DNA of 47,598 bases from Actinospica acidithermotolerans (GCF_018139625.1 NZ_JAGSOH010000050.1:1-47598), one strand, 5' to 3'. Counted from the first letter of the stretch, positions 24,276 through 33,372 are shown. Notes: generated by a model from the sequence alone, not told the origin. Program-made: numbers and translations.

Positions 24276-24300
24276 GTGCAACATTGCACCCGCAATTGCG
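24276..24300. promoter_or_regulatory. Two palindromes upstream of the SARP gene
   Basis: GTGCAACATTGCAC (24276-24289) is a perfect 6-2-6 inverted repeat and CGCAATTGCG (24291-24300) a perfect 10-bp palindrome. They are separated by one base, in an AT-richer island of an otherwise GC-rich region between the SARP gene and the two-HTH gene. Likely operator or promoter elements. Confidence 0.4.
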
Positions 24301-24359
24301 AAAGCAACGCATACGAATATCAGAACTCGACTACTTAATATTTCCGGCGCAATAAGGCG

Positions 24360-24842
24360 TCAAACTACGGGCTGCCACCGAATGTCGCATTTGAGCGATC
24401 CGACCCATGCCGAAAGCACGACCAGCCTCGGGTTGAGCTGGCCGCGCTCCAGATGGGCAAAGGACCACAGCGACACCCCGACCTCGGCAGCGAGCGAGGC
24501 CCGGGACCGCCCCGCGCCTTTGCGCTCGCCGCGCAGCACGCCGGCGAGCCGCCGCAATTCCGTGCGCGCCCAAGGTTCGCCGGCCACAACCTCCGCGAGT
24601 CCGTCGCGCACGCACCCGTTCTGGTCGACAACGACGAGCCGCACGCCGATCTCGCGACCCTCCGCACAAAAGCGCTCCCAGGACGCCAAGTGGCCGTTCT
24701 CCCACTGGTTCACCGTCGACTTGCGCACACCCAGGGCCGTAGCAACGTCCTGCTGCGTAAAACCCGCCGAATACCGGGCGGCGCGCAACTCGGCCATCCA
24801 CCGTACCGCCCGGTCCCGCGCGACCGGATCCACGTCAATCAA
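24360..24842 (-). CDS. XRE-family regulator with two helix-turn-helix units
   Basis: About 160 residues. The first HTH (RAARYSAGFTQQDVATALGV then RKSTVNQWENG) is a classic Cro/C1 type. A second, C-terminal HTH-like unit (LRGERKGAGRSRASLAAEVG then VSLWSFAHLERGQLNP) repeats the pattern, so the protein may contact two half-sites alone. The start is uncertain: TTG 24842 has GAAGG 8 nt upstream and GTG 24833 is an alternative. The region between the units (GVRLVVVDQNGCVRDGLAEV) is strand-rich. It is encoded upstream of, and on the same strand as, the SARP gene. Confidence 0.6.
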   Translation of the reverse strand: MIDVDPVARDRAVRWMAELRAARYSAGFTQQDVATALGVRKSTVNQWENGHLASWERFCAEGREIGVRLVVVDQNGCVRDGLAEVVAGEPWARTELRRLAGVLRGERKGAGRSRASLAAEVGVSLWSFAHLERGQLNPRLVVLSAWVGSLKCDIRWQPVV

Positions 24843-25065
24843 TACATCGGCCTTCGTTAAGCCCTGTCCACTCCACCACCCGCCCGCGGTTCGGGGCGCC
24901 GCGCACAACGATGGCTCGCAATGATCGCACGGGCTGCCCCCCTTTCGTCGGTCCGCGGCACTCGGACGCCATCGTACGCATATCGGGCTCGGTGCTGAAG
25001 ACGCCCAGCCCGATTTGCCCAGCAATGCGACCGGCGCGCAACCGCGCGTACGCGCCGCCAATCAC
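24835..25065 (-). CDS. Small hypothetical protein upstream of the two-HTH gene
   Basis: 76 residues from GTG 25065, with GGAAG 7 nt upstream. The sequence (MIGGAYARLRAGRIAGQIGL; SECRGPTKGGQPVRSLRAIV) has coding-like third positions, and its stop overlaps the candidate start of the HTH gene. No family recognised. It could be a small partner of the regulator or a chance frame. Confidence 0.35.
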   Translation of the reverse strand: MIGGAYARLRAGRIAGQIGLGVFSTEPDMRTMASECRGPTKGGQPVRSLRAIVVRGAPNRGRVVEWTGLNEGRCID

Positions 25066-25240
25066 TACCGTGCTTCCGCCGCCACCCGAAGATCCATGTA
25101 GGCAGAGAAATCAATATCATCTCTCTCTTGCCTGCGCATTTGCCGCATCGAACCAGGTCATGGATCGGCACTACCCACCCCCCACCAGGCGCTAGGCTGA
25201 GCGCCGCTAATCAGGGAACGAACAGGAGAATCACCAAGAG
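25066..25240. promoter_or_regulatory. Divergent promoter region
   Basis: Between the small minus-strand gene and the secreted-protein gene. TAGGCT (25194-25199) is a plausible plus-strand -10 box for the gene at 25241. AGGAGAA (25224-25230) is that gene's ribosome binding site. Confidence 0.35.
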
Positions 25241-25591
25241 ATGCGCTCCATACGTACGACTTGTGCCGTCGCCGCAGCGGCAGTGGCCGTGGCCGCATCC
25301 GGATGGACAGCGAGCCAGGACGCTGCCGCACCGGGCCCGCACCACCACGCCGCCGCGACAGCAGCCATCGCGGGCAGGTTGCCCACAGCGCCAGTCGCAC
25401 ATCACGCCAATCCGGCCACGCAGGCATGCCCGACGACGCCCGCACGCGGCACGGTGACCGATGACGAGGCGCGCCTGCCGCCGCTGACCGAACATCATTC
25501 CGCCGAGGACGCGGCGGCACAGCCGGCGTGGGTCGAGTACGGCACCGCCAGCTACAATCTCTGCAGCAGGTCAACGCATCTCTCGGCGTGA
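25241..25591 (+). CDS. Small secreted hypothetical protein
   Basis: 116 residues. A typical signal peptide (MRSIRTTCAVAAAAVAVAAS, cleavage probably after about residue 28) is followed by a His/Pro/Ala-rich, probably unstructured mature part with two Cys. ATG 25241 is placed by AGGAGAA 10 nt upstream. The C-terminus (AWVEYGTASYNLCSRSTHLS) is the only part with likely structure, and the preceding ~60 residues are low complexity. No function recognised. It borders a degraded region, so it may be shortened. Confidence 0.5.
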   Translation: MRSIRTTCAVAAAAVAVAASGWTASQDAAAPGPHHHAAATAAIAGRLPTAPVAHHANPATQACPTTPARGTVTDDEARLPPLTEHHSAEDAAAQPAWVEYGTASYNLCSRSTHLSA

Positions 25592-26274
25592 AGTTAGCTG
25601 TTCCGAGTTCTTATCGTGATCGGCGGGTGGACGGTGCCCGGTCGGAAATCCGTCATGGCGACGAATTTCCGACCGGCAGGCGCAGGTGTGCGTGGGGCCT
25701 GGAATTCGCCACGTACACGGCCTCAGGGCCACTTAACGCAGCCGACGCTTTCGCATAACGCTCTGACCACCGGATGAAACGCGTCGCCGCCGGTTCCGTT
25801 CTCGACGTACACGGCTCCGTGGTCGCGCATGGCTGAAAGAGGGCTCGCACAGATCGGTGCCGAAGCGGCCGCGGCGATGGCGAGCGTCGACCGCCAGGAT
25901 CTTGACGCGGCCGTGCACACGGGAGAGGTGGCTTTGTCTACGGGTAGCAGCAGTACTTGTCGATGAGTTCCGGCAACGGTCGGGAGTCGGACACCAGAAG
26001 GTGTCGATAGTCAGCGGTGTCCCGACGACATACTCCACAGCTGGCGGGTACCTTGACTTCCTCGTTGAGACTCCTCGATGTGGGGAGCGCGGGCGCAACT
26101 CCGCCACAGCGGCCATATATTCTTCCTTACCGGCGAGCTTGAGAAAGCCCTTGTCGGAGGGCAGCCGGGCTTCGGTGCGCGCCGCCAGCGGAAGTCCATG
26201 ATGTCCGTTTCCAGTCTTCCTCCAGCTCGTGTCGGGTCGTGTGGGATGCCGCGCGTCGTGGGCCACATGCGCTG
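25592..26274. other. Degraded stretch with gene remnants
   Basis: 683 bases without an intact gene. Plus-strand bases 25830-25964 read MAERGLAQIGAEAAAAMASV then AAVHTGEVAL before a stop, reminiscent of the TPR tails of actinomycete XRE regulators. Minus-strand bases about 26020-26200 read DKGFLKLAGKEEYMAAVAEL then PPAVEYVVGTPLTIDTFWCP, also protein-like but broken. I infer several eroded genes downstream of the restriction-modification gene; identities are not certain. Confidence 0.35.
25638..25676. repeat. 12-bp perfect inverted repeat
   Basis: CCGGTCGGAAAT (25638-25649) and ATTTCCGACCGG (25665-25676) can form a 12-bp stem with a 15-nt loop, 46 bp after the stop of the secreted-protein gene. 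It could be its terminator, or an operator or mobile-element end. Confidence 0.5.
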
Positions 26275-29200
26275 TCAGCCTGGCAGATCGAAGAGGGTGT
26301 CGCCGTACTCTTTGAACGGCTTACTGCTAGAGGGCGGAGCGGGCAACACGCCCGCCTGCTCGAGCTCATGCGTCGAGATCAGCGTTTCGCCGCATACACG
26401 CTCGAGCAATTGATCTTGATCGGGTTCGATGCGTACGAGCCGTTCGAGGACGTTCAATAGTGCGAGCAGTTCGGTCGTAAAGGCCGGAGACCAGGTGGGA
26501 GGGTTGATCGCGTCCAGCTGTGAGGAGGTGCGGCCAGCGGGGGTCTTACAGCGGTAGCCGAACCACTTTTTGATGATCGGCATACCGGAGACCTGATAGG
26601 CCCACGCTTGTGGTGATACCGGTGAGATGCGGCCGGACCCGACGCAGAGGCTTAAGGTTTCAGCCGTGTAGGCGATGGTCTGAGGCATGTCCTGCTGGCT
26701 GTCGGGGATGGTTGCTTCGACCTTGGGGCGTTCGTCGGCTGGAAGCCACGGGATGCCGGCCGGGCGACCGGAGTCTGGATCCGCGTAGCGCTCGCCGTAG
26801 GTGTGCAGCCAAAGCACCTCGCTGCCTATGGCGATTGCTTCGTGCCAGAGCGCCGGGTTCGCACTCAACGGTATACGGATGCCGGGGACCTTCAGCTGCT
26901 CCTGAAACCTACGCGTGTAGCCGGGGTGGGCGACGGTCGCAGCGATGTACGCGAGCATATCGTGCGCGGTGAGCTGAATCCCGAGCCGCTCCGATAGGTG
27001 GATGAGGAGTCCAGGAGCCAGGTTCGGGCGGGTCGCCTGTGCATCGCGGTAGAGCGGAAGGACGCGTCCGCTGCGACCGTTGTAATGGTCCATGTCGGGG
27101 ATGTGAGCGCTGAAGGTCAGGCCGGGTCCTTCGGTGATTGGGTGCGCGTTCTGTTCTGTGATGAACATCTGATGCGTACCGCGGGCGCGCCAGAGGTCGG
27201 GCCTGGGCACGGTCAGGACACGGTTGTCTGGTATGAGCCACTGGCGGTCAAAGGAGCGGAAAGCAACTCGGACCGGCGCTGGGGGAGGGCCGGACTCGCG
27301 GCTTAGCGGGCCATGGTGGGGTGGGATGCCCGGCAGTGGTTCAACGACTGTGTCTAGTTTGCGGTCGCGCGCTTCGATGAAAAGTTCTCTGCGCCGGTCG
27401 CCGTCTGCGGCGAGCAGGGTGTTCCAGCGGTCCTGGAGTGTCTGCCGGTCGGGGGAGCGCACCCAGGTGCGTCCGGGTGTCACGCCGCGTGAATTCCAGG
27501 GATATAGGTCACTGAGGGCTGGTGAGTTGTTCCATTCGGTGTCGTCTTCTGGAAGGAAGGCGCTGTGCCAAGCGGTGGGGCACTCGGCCCAGCATGGGCT
27601 GTCGAGCGCGAGTTCGGTGAGGCGCCGGTGCTTGTGGTCGCGGTGTCCAGTCACTGCCGTGTAGTGCAGGCGAGCGGGTCGGTCGGAAGTGGGCGGTCCA
27701 TAGCGGGCGAAGATTCCAATGCTGAGTGGCTGTTGCACGCCGGGAAAGATCCGTGTCGCGACGTCGGGCTGGTGACCCTCAGGGGAGAGGTCGATTATCC
27801 ATCCCTCGTCGGCCGTACGCCGTAGGTACTCGCGCATGCCGGCGAACCCGCGGCTGGTGAGGTGCGCGGACGGGCTGATGAACGCGACGATGCCGGTAGG
27901 TGAGGTCGGGTGGTGGTCGAAGACCTTCCAGGTGGCCCAGCGCCAGAAGTAGACATGGAGATTGCTGAGCACGTACTCATATCGGCCGTTTCCCGCGGCA
28001 CGGAAGGCGTCGAGTGGGATGCGCCCCGTGCCGTCGGATCCGTGTTCGACCCATTTTCCGGCTCCCCGGCTCGCTTTGTCATGCGGCGGGTTGCCGATTA
28101 TTACCATGACCGGCTCTTCCCGCTTGAGCCTGTTCGCGGCGCGGCGGCAGCGGGCGATCGGCTCGTAAGTCCTGCCGAGTTCCGTCTGCTCCACGTACGG
28201 ATCGTCGAGAGTGTCTGCGACGTAGATGCGCATTCCTCGGTCCGGGGCCTCGGAGCCGTGGTGGCGTAGCGCTTCATGCAGACGCATCTCGGCAACCGCG
28301 TAGGGTCCGATCTGCCGCTCGAAGCCGACCAGGCGCCGCATGGCGAGCTCGCGCACATGCGGGCCGACAGCGCCTTGCCCCTCTGCCTTGGCGACCGTGG
28401 CCGCGGCGTGCTCGATGACGTGCGCGAGAAAGGTGCCGGTGCCCATGGCGGGGTCAACGACAACAACGTCGGGCGAGGCGAAGCCTTCCGACTGTTGTAG
28501 CCGGTGTTTGAGAATCTGATCGGTGAACCGCACCATGAACGCGACTACTGGGTCAGGGGTGTAGTACGAGCCGGTCTTCTTGCGCAGCTCCGCGTCGTAG
28601 ACCGCCAAGAACTGGTCGTAGAGCAGCAGGTAGGCGGCGTTGCTGTTCTCATCCAAGCGATCCCAGTCGACCGCGCCGATAACGTACAGTAGTGTTTCGA
28701 GCGTGACCTGCAAGCCGCCATCTGGATCATCGGTCAAGACCGCCAGTGCCTTGCCCATGACCGAGTGCTTCTTTCCGAGCTTCTTGGCGATCGAGCCCAA
28801 GTCCTCCCCGTCGAAGGCGATCCCTTCAACCCGTGCCAGGAGAAGTGCGAACGTCACCGTCTGCGCGAACTGATCCGCGAAAGAGGCGTCGCTCGCGTCA
28901 GGGAACAGAAGATTCCTCCAATCCTGTGCCAGCAAGCTAAACAGAGGACTTCTGTGACCGGCTCCCTCGAGGGCGAGCGCGGTGCGAACCTCGGAGCGCA
29001 GGAGTTGACACAGTCCTGCTACAGCGCGCACGAGCTGGCTAATGCTTCGGGGCGGCTGCGGACGCCAGCAGAGGAAGTCGGTGATCACGCGGGCGAATGC
29101 GTCATCAACCGGTGCAAGCCGGCTGCCGGCGCGAGCCACATGCGCATTGAGCTGCGCTATCGTTCCAACCAGTAGGCCTGAGCGGTATACGGCCCATTCA

Positions 29201-29424
29201 TTTCCGTCGGTGTATAGCACATTGGGCAGCAGACGCAACTTCGCCCACTGCCGCGCGTCATGCCCGGTGAACGCGTCCGGACAAGCACCCTTGCCCGGCC
29301 TCTTTATTTCAATGTAGCCAACGGTGGCGCCCGCGACGTCCACCGCGTAGTCCGGCCGCGCCTGCAAATCCACGAGATGGACCTCGCCGTGGAGAACAGC
29401 TCCAAGCCCCAAGCCCTCTGCCAC
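26275..29424 (-). CDS. Type ISP/IIG-like restriction-modification enzyme
   Basis: 1049 residues from GTG 29424. An N-terminal PD-(D/E)xK-type nuclease region (RPDYAVDVAGATVGYIEIKR) is followed by a helical connector and an N6-adenine methylase with motif I DPAMGTGTFL (near 325) and motif IV GNPPHDK (near 443). The C-terminal 450 residues form a specificity domain of the type ISP/LlaBIII kind (NSRGVTPGRTWVRSPDRQTL). No helicase motifs are seen, so it is closer to single-chain type IIG-like enzymes. Family N-terminal sequence (FGSTVAPKLQ, EDQLRGPTEVLIRQ) continues in frame upstream of 29424 to about 29545, where no usual start codon exists. A GTG at 29570 with AGGAAGG is one frame off, so the gene may be frameshifted and inactive. 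Confidence 0.75.
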   Translation of the reverse strand: MAEGLGLGAVLHGEVHLVDLQARPDYAVDVAGATVGYIEIKRPGKGACPDAFTGHDARQWAKLRLLPNVLYTDGNEWAVYRSGLLVGTIAQLNAHVARAGSRLAPVDDAFARVITDFLCWRPQPPRSISQLVRAVAGLCQLLRSEVRTALALEGAGHRSPLFSLLAQDWRNLLFPDASDASFADQFAQTVTFALLLARVEGIAFDGEDLGSIAKKLGKKHSVMGKALAVLTDDPDGGLQVTLETLLYVIGAVDWDRLDENSNAAYLLLYDQFLAVYDAELRKKTGSYYTPDPVVAFMVRFTDQILKHRLQQSEGFASPDVVVVDPAMGTGTFLAHVIEHAAATVAKAEGQGAVGPHVRELAMRRLVGFERQIGPYAVAEMRLHEALRHHGSEAPDRGMRIYVADTLDDPYVEQTELGRTYEPIARCRRAANRLKREEPVMVIIGNPPHDKASRGAGKWVEHGSDGTGRIPLDAFRAAGNGRYEYVLSNLHVYFWRWATWKVFDHHPTSPTGIVAFISPSAHLTSRGFAGMREYLRRTADEGWIIDLSPEGHQPDVATRIFPGVQQPLSIGIFARYGPPTSDRPARLHYTAVTGHRDHKHRRLTELALDSPCWAECPTAWHSAFLPEDDTEWNNSPALSDLYPWNSRGVTPGRTWVRSPDRQTLQDRWNTLLAADGDRRRELFIEARDRKLDTVVEPLPGIPPHHGPLSRESGPPPAPVRVAFRSFDRQWLIPDNRVLTVPRPDLWRARGTHQMFITEQNAHPITEGPGLTFSAHIPDMDHYNGRSGRVLPLYRDAQATRPNLAPGLLIHLSERLGIQLTAHDMLAYIAATVAHPGYTRRFQEQLKVPGIRIPLSANPALWHEAIAIGSEVLWLHTYGERYADPDSGRPAGIPWLPADERPKVEATIPDSQQDMPQTIAYTAETLSLCVGSGRISPVSPQAWAYQVSGMPIIKKWFGYRCKTPAGRTSSQLDAINPPTWSPAFTTELLALLNVLERLVRIEPDQDQLLERVCGETLISTHELEQAGVLPAPPSSSKPFKEYGDTLFDLPG

Positions 29425-29567
29425 CTGCCGGATCAGGACTTCGGTAGGGCCGCGGAGTTGATCTTCGGCAGCACCTGGACCTTGCAGCTTGGGGGCTACC
29501 GTCGATCCGAAGTGGGCGACCGCCGCGGAGACGAGCGTCGCAAATCTGTCAGTAGCAACCGTGAGAC

Positions 29568-29585
29568 CACCCCCCAGACCTTCCT
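29568..29585 (-). promoter_or_regulatory. Likely original start site of the restriction-modification gene
   Basis: On the minus strand AGGAAGG (29585-29579) is followed after 8 nt by GTG (29570-29568). Translation from there fuses to the conserved N-terminus only if one T is added to the TTT at 29542-29544. A good ribosome binding site in front of a broken frame supports a recent frameshift. Confidence 0.4.
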
Positions 29586-30301
29586 GTATCAGGAACCTTC
29601 CCCGCTTGGCTGTTGATTAGTCAGGTCACGTTGACATGCTGCGCTGGGACTGGTGATGTTGGCGGGGGCGAGTGGGGGAGATCGCGAGCACAGAGATGTT
29701 TGGCCTCGGCTGACGACCGCTGATCTTCGAGTGCACGTCAACCGGCTCCCTGTCACTCTGTGACGGATCATAACTGCTTGTTGTCGTTGTGGAATAAGCG
29801 GTTGAGCGATTCTGGAGTCGATGGAGCGCGGACGGTTTGCTTGGTCGGCGAAGCCGGTGGTCATGCCGGCTCTTGTCCTGCGAGCGGTGGTGAGCCCGGC
29901 GAAATGCCGAAGGTTCAGGATATTCGGGGAGCGGGAATCGCAGAGCGCGTCAAGTGTTTCCGAGGTTCGGATTGCCTGCGGTGGCGCGGGCTCTCAGGCT
30001 GTGGGGTAGGGCGGCCGCCGGCTGGAAAGCAACCGATGTCGACCTTGTTACTAAAGCCGTCGTCCTGCGCCGCCAGCAAGCCGAGAACACTCCGTGACCC
30101 AGAGTCCAGCAGCGGCAAATGGACGCATTTTGACGCCCCTCCGACGGCTGATGCAACACGAGTTCCCGCGAACCTCCAGAAATCCGGCTGGTTCGACGCT
30201 CCGCACCGGTGATTTGATGCGCCTTCCAGACTGACCGCACCATCGAGTGGTCCACGAAATTTGTCGGTTGGAGGCATGCTGGACCGAGCAAGATCTTCGT
30301 G
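29586..30301. other. Intergenic or degraded region, no gene recognised
   Basis: 716 bases upstream of the restriction-modification gene. Several frames are open but none reads as a convincing protein, and I see no tRNA or strong hairpin. It presumably holds the divergent promoters of the restriction-modification gene and the gene at 30302. Confidence 0.35.
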
Positions 30302-30614
30302 ATGAACGACGACGAGGACCGCCAGCATCAGCCGAAGGCCGAGCGCCAGCAAGTTCTTCGGGGATCGAGAGAATGCCTCAATGCGCGTCAGATTGCGGTG
30401 TTGCAGAGGATCGTGCGTGGTGGGGAGCCGGTGACCTCGCGCGAGTCGGCGTTGGCTCCCAGTGTCTATGCGCTGCGCCGGCGCGGGTTGGTGGAGACCA
30501 AGTGGGCCGACGGGATGTGGGTCGCACAGCCGACCATCGCCGGTCGGCTTTGCTATGAGCATCTTGCGGTTGAGCCAGGCACGTGCCCGTCGACGAATAC
30601 GTCGGAAAGCGTGG

Positions 30615-30633
30615 CTAGGCCGTGTCTTCAAAG
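30615..30633. repeat. CTAG target duplication and left inverted repeat of the IS5-family element
   Basis: CTAG at 30615-30618 is followed by GCCGTGTCTTCAAAG (30619-30633). The exact reverse complement occurs at 31629-31643, followed by the second CTAG copy (31644-31647). Confidence 0.85.
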
Positions 30634-31643
30634 CTGGTCATAGCCAGTCGTTGATGGCGGCGATCTGCGCGGTGGCCTCGTAGCGTACGGCGAGCTTGTC
30701 GTACCTTGTGGCCACCGCGCGGTGCCGCTTGAGCTTGTTGATCCCGCACTCGACCGCGTGACGCTGCTTATAGTGCTCGGGCTCGAAGGCGTACTCGCGC
30801 CCGCCGCTGCTGCCGCGCTTGCGCCGGTTGGCCGCCTGGTCGGCCTTGATCGGGATGGTGCCCCGGATTCCGCGTCGGCGCAGGTAGGCGCGATTGGCCC
30901 GGGACGCGTACGCCTTGTCAGCCAGCACCCGCTGCGGGCGGGTGCGCGGACGGCCGGGACCCAGGCGCGGAACGCGGATGCGCTCGAGCAGGGGGATGAA
31001 CTGCGGGCTATCACCGCGCTGGCCGCCGGTAAGCATCAGCGACATCAGCTTGCGGCCCTGCTCGCAGGCTACGTGCAGCTTCGTGGTCCATCCCCCGCGC
31101 GAGCGCCCGAGCGCATGATCCTCAGGCTCGCCCGCAACGGCCACGTCCCGCCGGGCTCCCGCGGCGTGCTGGTGCGCTCGTACGGTCGTGGAGTCGACCG
31201 AGACGTCCCAGGTGATCAGCCCGTCGGCATCCGCACGTGCTTGCAGAGCGGTGACCAGCGTCGCCCACACTCCGGCCAACTGCCAGCGGCGGAAGAACGT
31301 GTACACGCTCTGCCAGGGGCCGTAGCGTTCGGGCACGTCGCGCCAGGGTGCGCCGACACGCACGCGCCAGCGCACTCCGTCGATCAACCGCCGTCGCGGA
31401 TGAACCGGAGGACGGCCCGCCGGGGCCGGCAGCAATGGCACCAACACCGCCCACTGGGCGTCGGTCAGGTCAAAGCGGGCGCCAGCAGGTATCGTCTGCA
31501 CGCGAGGTCTCCGGTTGTGGTGGCAGTCTTCTTGGTCGACGACTCACCTACCGGAGACCTCACCTATACGTACGCTGCGACACGCCGCAGCAATCAGACC
31601 GTGACCAGCAACATCACGCCACGACCCCCTTTGAAGACACGGC
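30619..31643 (-). mobile_element. IS5-family insertion sequence, complete (1025 bp)
   Basis: Perfect 15-bp terminal inverted repeats GCCGTGTCTTCAAAG, flanked by a 4-bp CTAG duplication as expected for the IS5 family (YTAR targets). One intact transposase gene on the minus strand. The exact ends and intact transposase suggest recent insertion. It splits the gene at 30302-32665. Confidence 0.9.
30638..31501 (-). CDS. IS5-family transposase
   Basis: 287 residues, single frame. An N-terminal DUF4096-type domain ([40 protein letters not shown]) is followed by a DDE domain: D in [19 protein letters not shown] in [16 protein letters not shown], and E in [20 protein letters not shown]. All three catalytic residues are present, and length matches the family. 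It cuts and joins the element ends; the stop lies 4 bp inside the inverted repeat. Appears functional. Confidence 0.9.
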   Translation of the reverse strand: MQTIPAGARFDLTDAQWAVLVPLLPAPAGRPPVHPRRRLIDGVRWRVRVGAPWRDVPERYGPWQSVYTFFRRWQLAGVWATLVTALQARADADGLITWDVSVDSTTVRAHQHAAGARRDVAVAGEPEDHALGRSRGGWTTKLHVACEQGRKLMSLMLTGGQRGDSPQFIPLLERIRVPRLGPGRPRTRPQRVLADKAYASRANRAYLRRRGIRGTIPIKADQAANRRKRGSSGGREYAFEPEHYKQRHAVECGINKLKRHRAVATRYDKLAVRYEATAQIAAINDWL

Positions 31644-31647
31644 CTAG
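31629..31647. repeat. Right inverted repeat and CTAG duplication of the IS5-family element
   Basis: CTTTGAAGACACGGC (31629-31643) followed by CTAG (31644-31647); partner of 30615-30633. Confidence 0.85.
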
Positions 31648-32661
31648 GGCGCCCAGGAATACGGCCGCAGTATCGCAGGCAGCAGCACTCGTGGCGCAGG
31701 TGCGCGCCGCCGGAGGATCTCTACGGTTCGCAGATCCCGACGCGGATACTCGGGCCACACTGCTTGGGCTGATCCAGACCGCGCTCCAGGCCGGGCACCG
31801 GCTGCATCACACCGGTCGGCGGCACGGAGACGTAGTCATCGCCGTCGAGGCGAAGCCGGCGACACAGCCGGACGCGGCCGCCGAACCGTGCGTCAGCGCA
31901 CCGGCGGCGCGACCCAAGACACGACGGACTCATCCGCTTGTTTCTCAACTTCGCGCTCTATCCGGACCGGCTGGCTGCGGACCTCGGCCTGATCCGCGCC
32001 TGCCGGCGATACCGCCGCGCGCAATGCCGCGAGCTCTGCGGGTATTGAACGTAATCCTCATCGAAGCTGAGGCTCGCGGCCATACGATCCGTGCGCCGTC
32101 ACCGGTCGACCGCCCGCACACCGTTGGCATCGTCGTGTTCGGACACGAGTACCGAATCTTGCTGGTTGAGCACGGCGGGATTCTGACCCTCAAACTCGAC
32201 GGCGTCTACTCCGGCCGCCGCGTCTGGGTCGATGGCAAGCGCACCCGTCTGGAGCAAAAGCTCACCGACGTGTTCGCCCGCTTGGAAGAGCACGCCGGGC
32301 AGGCCGAGCGGCGCCGTCAAGAACGCGAGCACCTCGCCCGCGAAGCAGAGATCATGCGGCAAACCGAGATCGCCAGGTATCGGGCCGCCTACGCCCGCGA
32401 CTACGCCATCGGCGTGCTGCGTGAGCACGCTGCAGCCTGGCACTTGGCCGAACAGATCCGAGCTCTGTGCGCCCGCGTGCAGCGCACCGCCGACGAGCCG
32501 GACCAGGTCGATACAGCGAGGTGGATTACCTGGGCCTTGGGGCACGCCGACCACATCGATCCAACCCGGCAGGCACTGACGATTCCCGATATCCCCGAGC
32601 CTAGCGCCGACGAGCTTCACCGCTACCGCGATGCACCGATCACATCCGCTTTGGAGACGCC

Positions 32662-33006
32662 ATGACACCTCCTGCCCGGGCCGCTGAAACCCGCGCACAT
32701 GCCGCGGCGGGATCGCAGCCCTCCTCCATTGAAGTGCCCGGCGCTGCAGTCGACGCGGTGTCGACTGTGCCGCACGACGTGACGTTCAGCGTCTATGCCG
32801 AATCGTTCTGGCTGCCGCACCACGTGATCGAGGCCGTAACCCGGCAGACCTACATCTACGTTCTGCACCGCCACCTGATCCCGACGTTCGGAGGCATGCC
32901 CCTGACGGCCATCACCGCATCCGACGTACGCGCGTGGGTCGCGAGCCAACAAGCGAAGGGTGTCAAACCGGCCACCCTCCTGCACAATGAACCGTACCGG
33001 GGTTGA
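32662..33006 (+). pseudogene. Tyrosine integrase, N-terminal fragment truncated by IS3-family element
   Basis: Residues ~35-110 form the N-terminal SAM-like DNA-binding domain of phage-type integrases: FSVYAESFWLPHHVIEAVTR, YVLHRHLIPTFGGMPLTAIT, SDVRAWVASQQAKGVKPATL. The IS begins at 32988, inside the codon after LLH, and the frame stops at 33004-33006 within it. The catalytic domain with the R-H-R-Y residues is absent, also on the far side of the IS, so it was deleted and not just interrupted. ATG 32662 overlaps the stop of the preceding gene (ATGA). The integrase would have used the tRNA cluster 2 kb downstream as attachment site. Confidence 0.75.
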
Positions 33007-33042
33007 TCCAGGCTCGATCTTTTTGGAAGGATCGAGTCCGTT

Positions 33043-33372
33043 ATGGTGAACAAGTCGAAGCCGTATCCGCGGGATCTTCGTGACCGGGCCGTGCGTCTGG
33101 TGCTCGAGACCGAGGATCAGTACCCGTCGCGGGATGCGGCGATCAAGTCGATCGCGGCGAAGCTGGGGATCGGGACCGCTCAGTCGTTGCGGAACTGGGT
33201 GCGCCAGGCCGAGGTCGATGCCGGTGAGCGGCCCGGTGTCACGACCTCGGAGGCCGAGGAGATCAAGCGTCGGAAGCGGGAGAACGCGGAGCTGCGCCGG
33301 GCTAATGAGATCTTGAAGGCGGCCTCGGCTTTCTTCGCGGCCGAGCTCGACCGGCCACACACGCGCTCGTGA
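33043..33372 (+). CDS. IS3-family transposase OrfA
   Basis: 109 residues. Helix-turn-helix of the transposase_8 type (YPRDLRDRAVRLVLETEDQY; AKLGIGTAQSLRNWVRQAEV) followed by a leucine-zipper-like coiled coil (EEIKRRKRENAELRRANEIL). GGAAGGA precedes the ATG. Its end overlaps orfB by 4 bp; in this family a -1 programmed frameshift usually makes an OrfAB fusion, the active transposase. Confidence 0.9.
   Translation: MVNKSKPYPRDLRDRAVRLVLETEDQYPSRDAAIKSIAAKLGIGTAQSLRNWVRQAEVDAGERPGVTTSEAEEIKRRKRENAELRRANEILKAASAFFAAELDRPHTRS

Larger units (their letters stand above)
30302..32665 (+). pseudogene. Hypothetical mobile-element gene split by an IS5-family insertion
   Basis: The 5' part (30302-30618) reads LNARQIAVLQRIVRGGEPVT, VYALRRRGLVETKWADGMWV: a winged-helix-like domain. 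The 3' part (31648-32665) starts RAPRNTAAVSQAAALVAQVR and ends with a long coiled coil (EEHAGQAERRRQEREHLARE) and WHLAEQIRALCARV. Removing 30619-31647 (IS plus one CTAG copy) joins the two in one frame, giving about 445 residues. This resembles actinomycete proteins with an N-terminal winged helix and a C-terminal coiled coil that are common in integrative elements; their function is unknown. It overlaps the integrase gene by ATGA (32662-32665). Confidence 0.7.

Noticed and set aside
26275-29570. Core gene of a multi-gene phage defence system (BREX or DISARM)
   Set aside because: No neighbouring BREX or DISARM genes (helicase, phosphatase, nuclease partners) are present; the gene stands alone as a single-chain restriction-modification enzyme.
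31950-32050. Frameshift within the right half of the split mobile-element gene
   Set aside because: An alternative frame reads FALYPDRLAADLGLIRACRR, but the main frame is uninterrupted and keeps family-like sense on both sides, so the other frame is probably chance.
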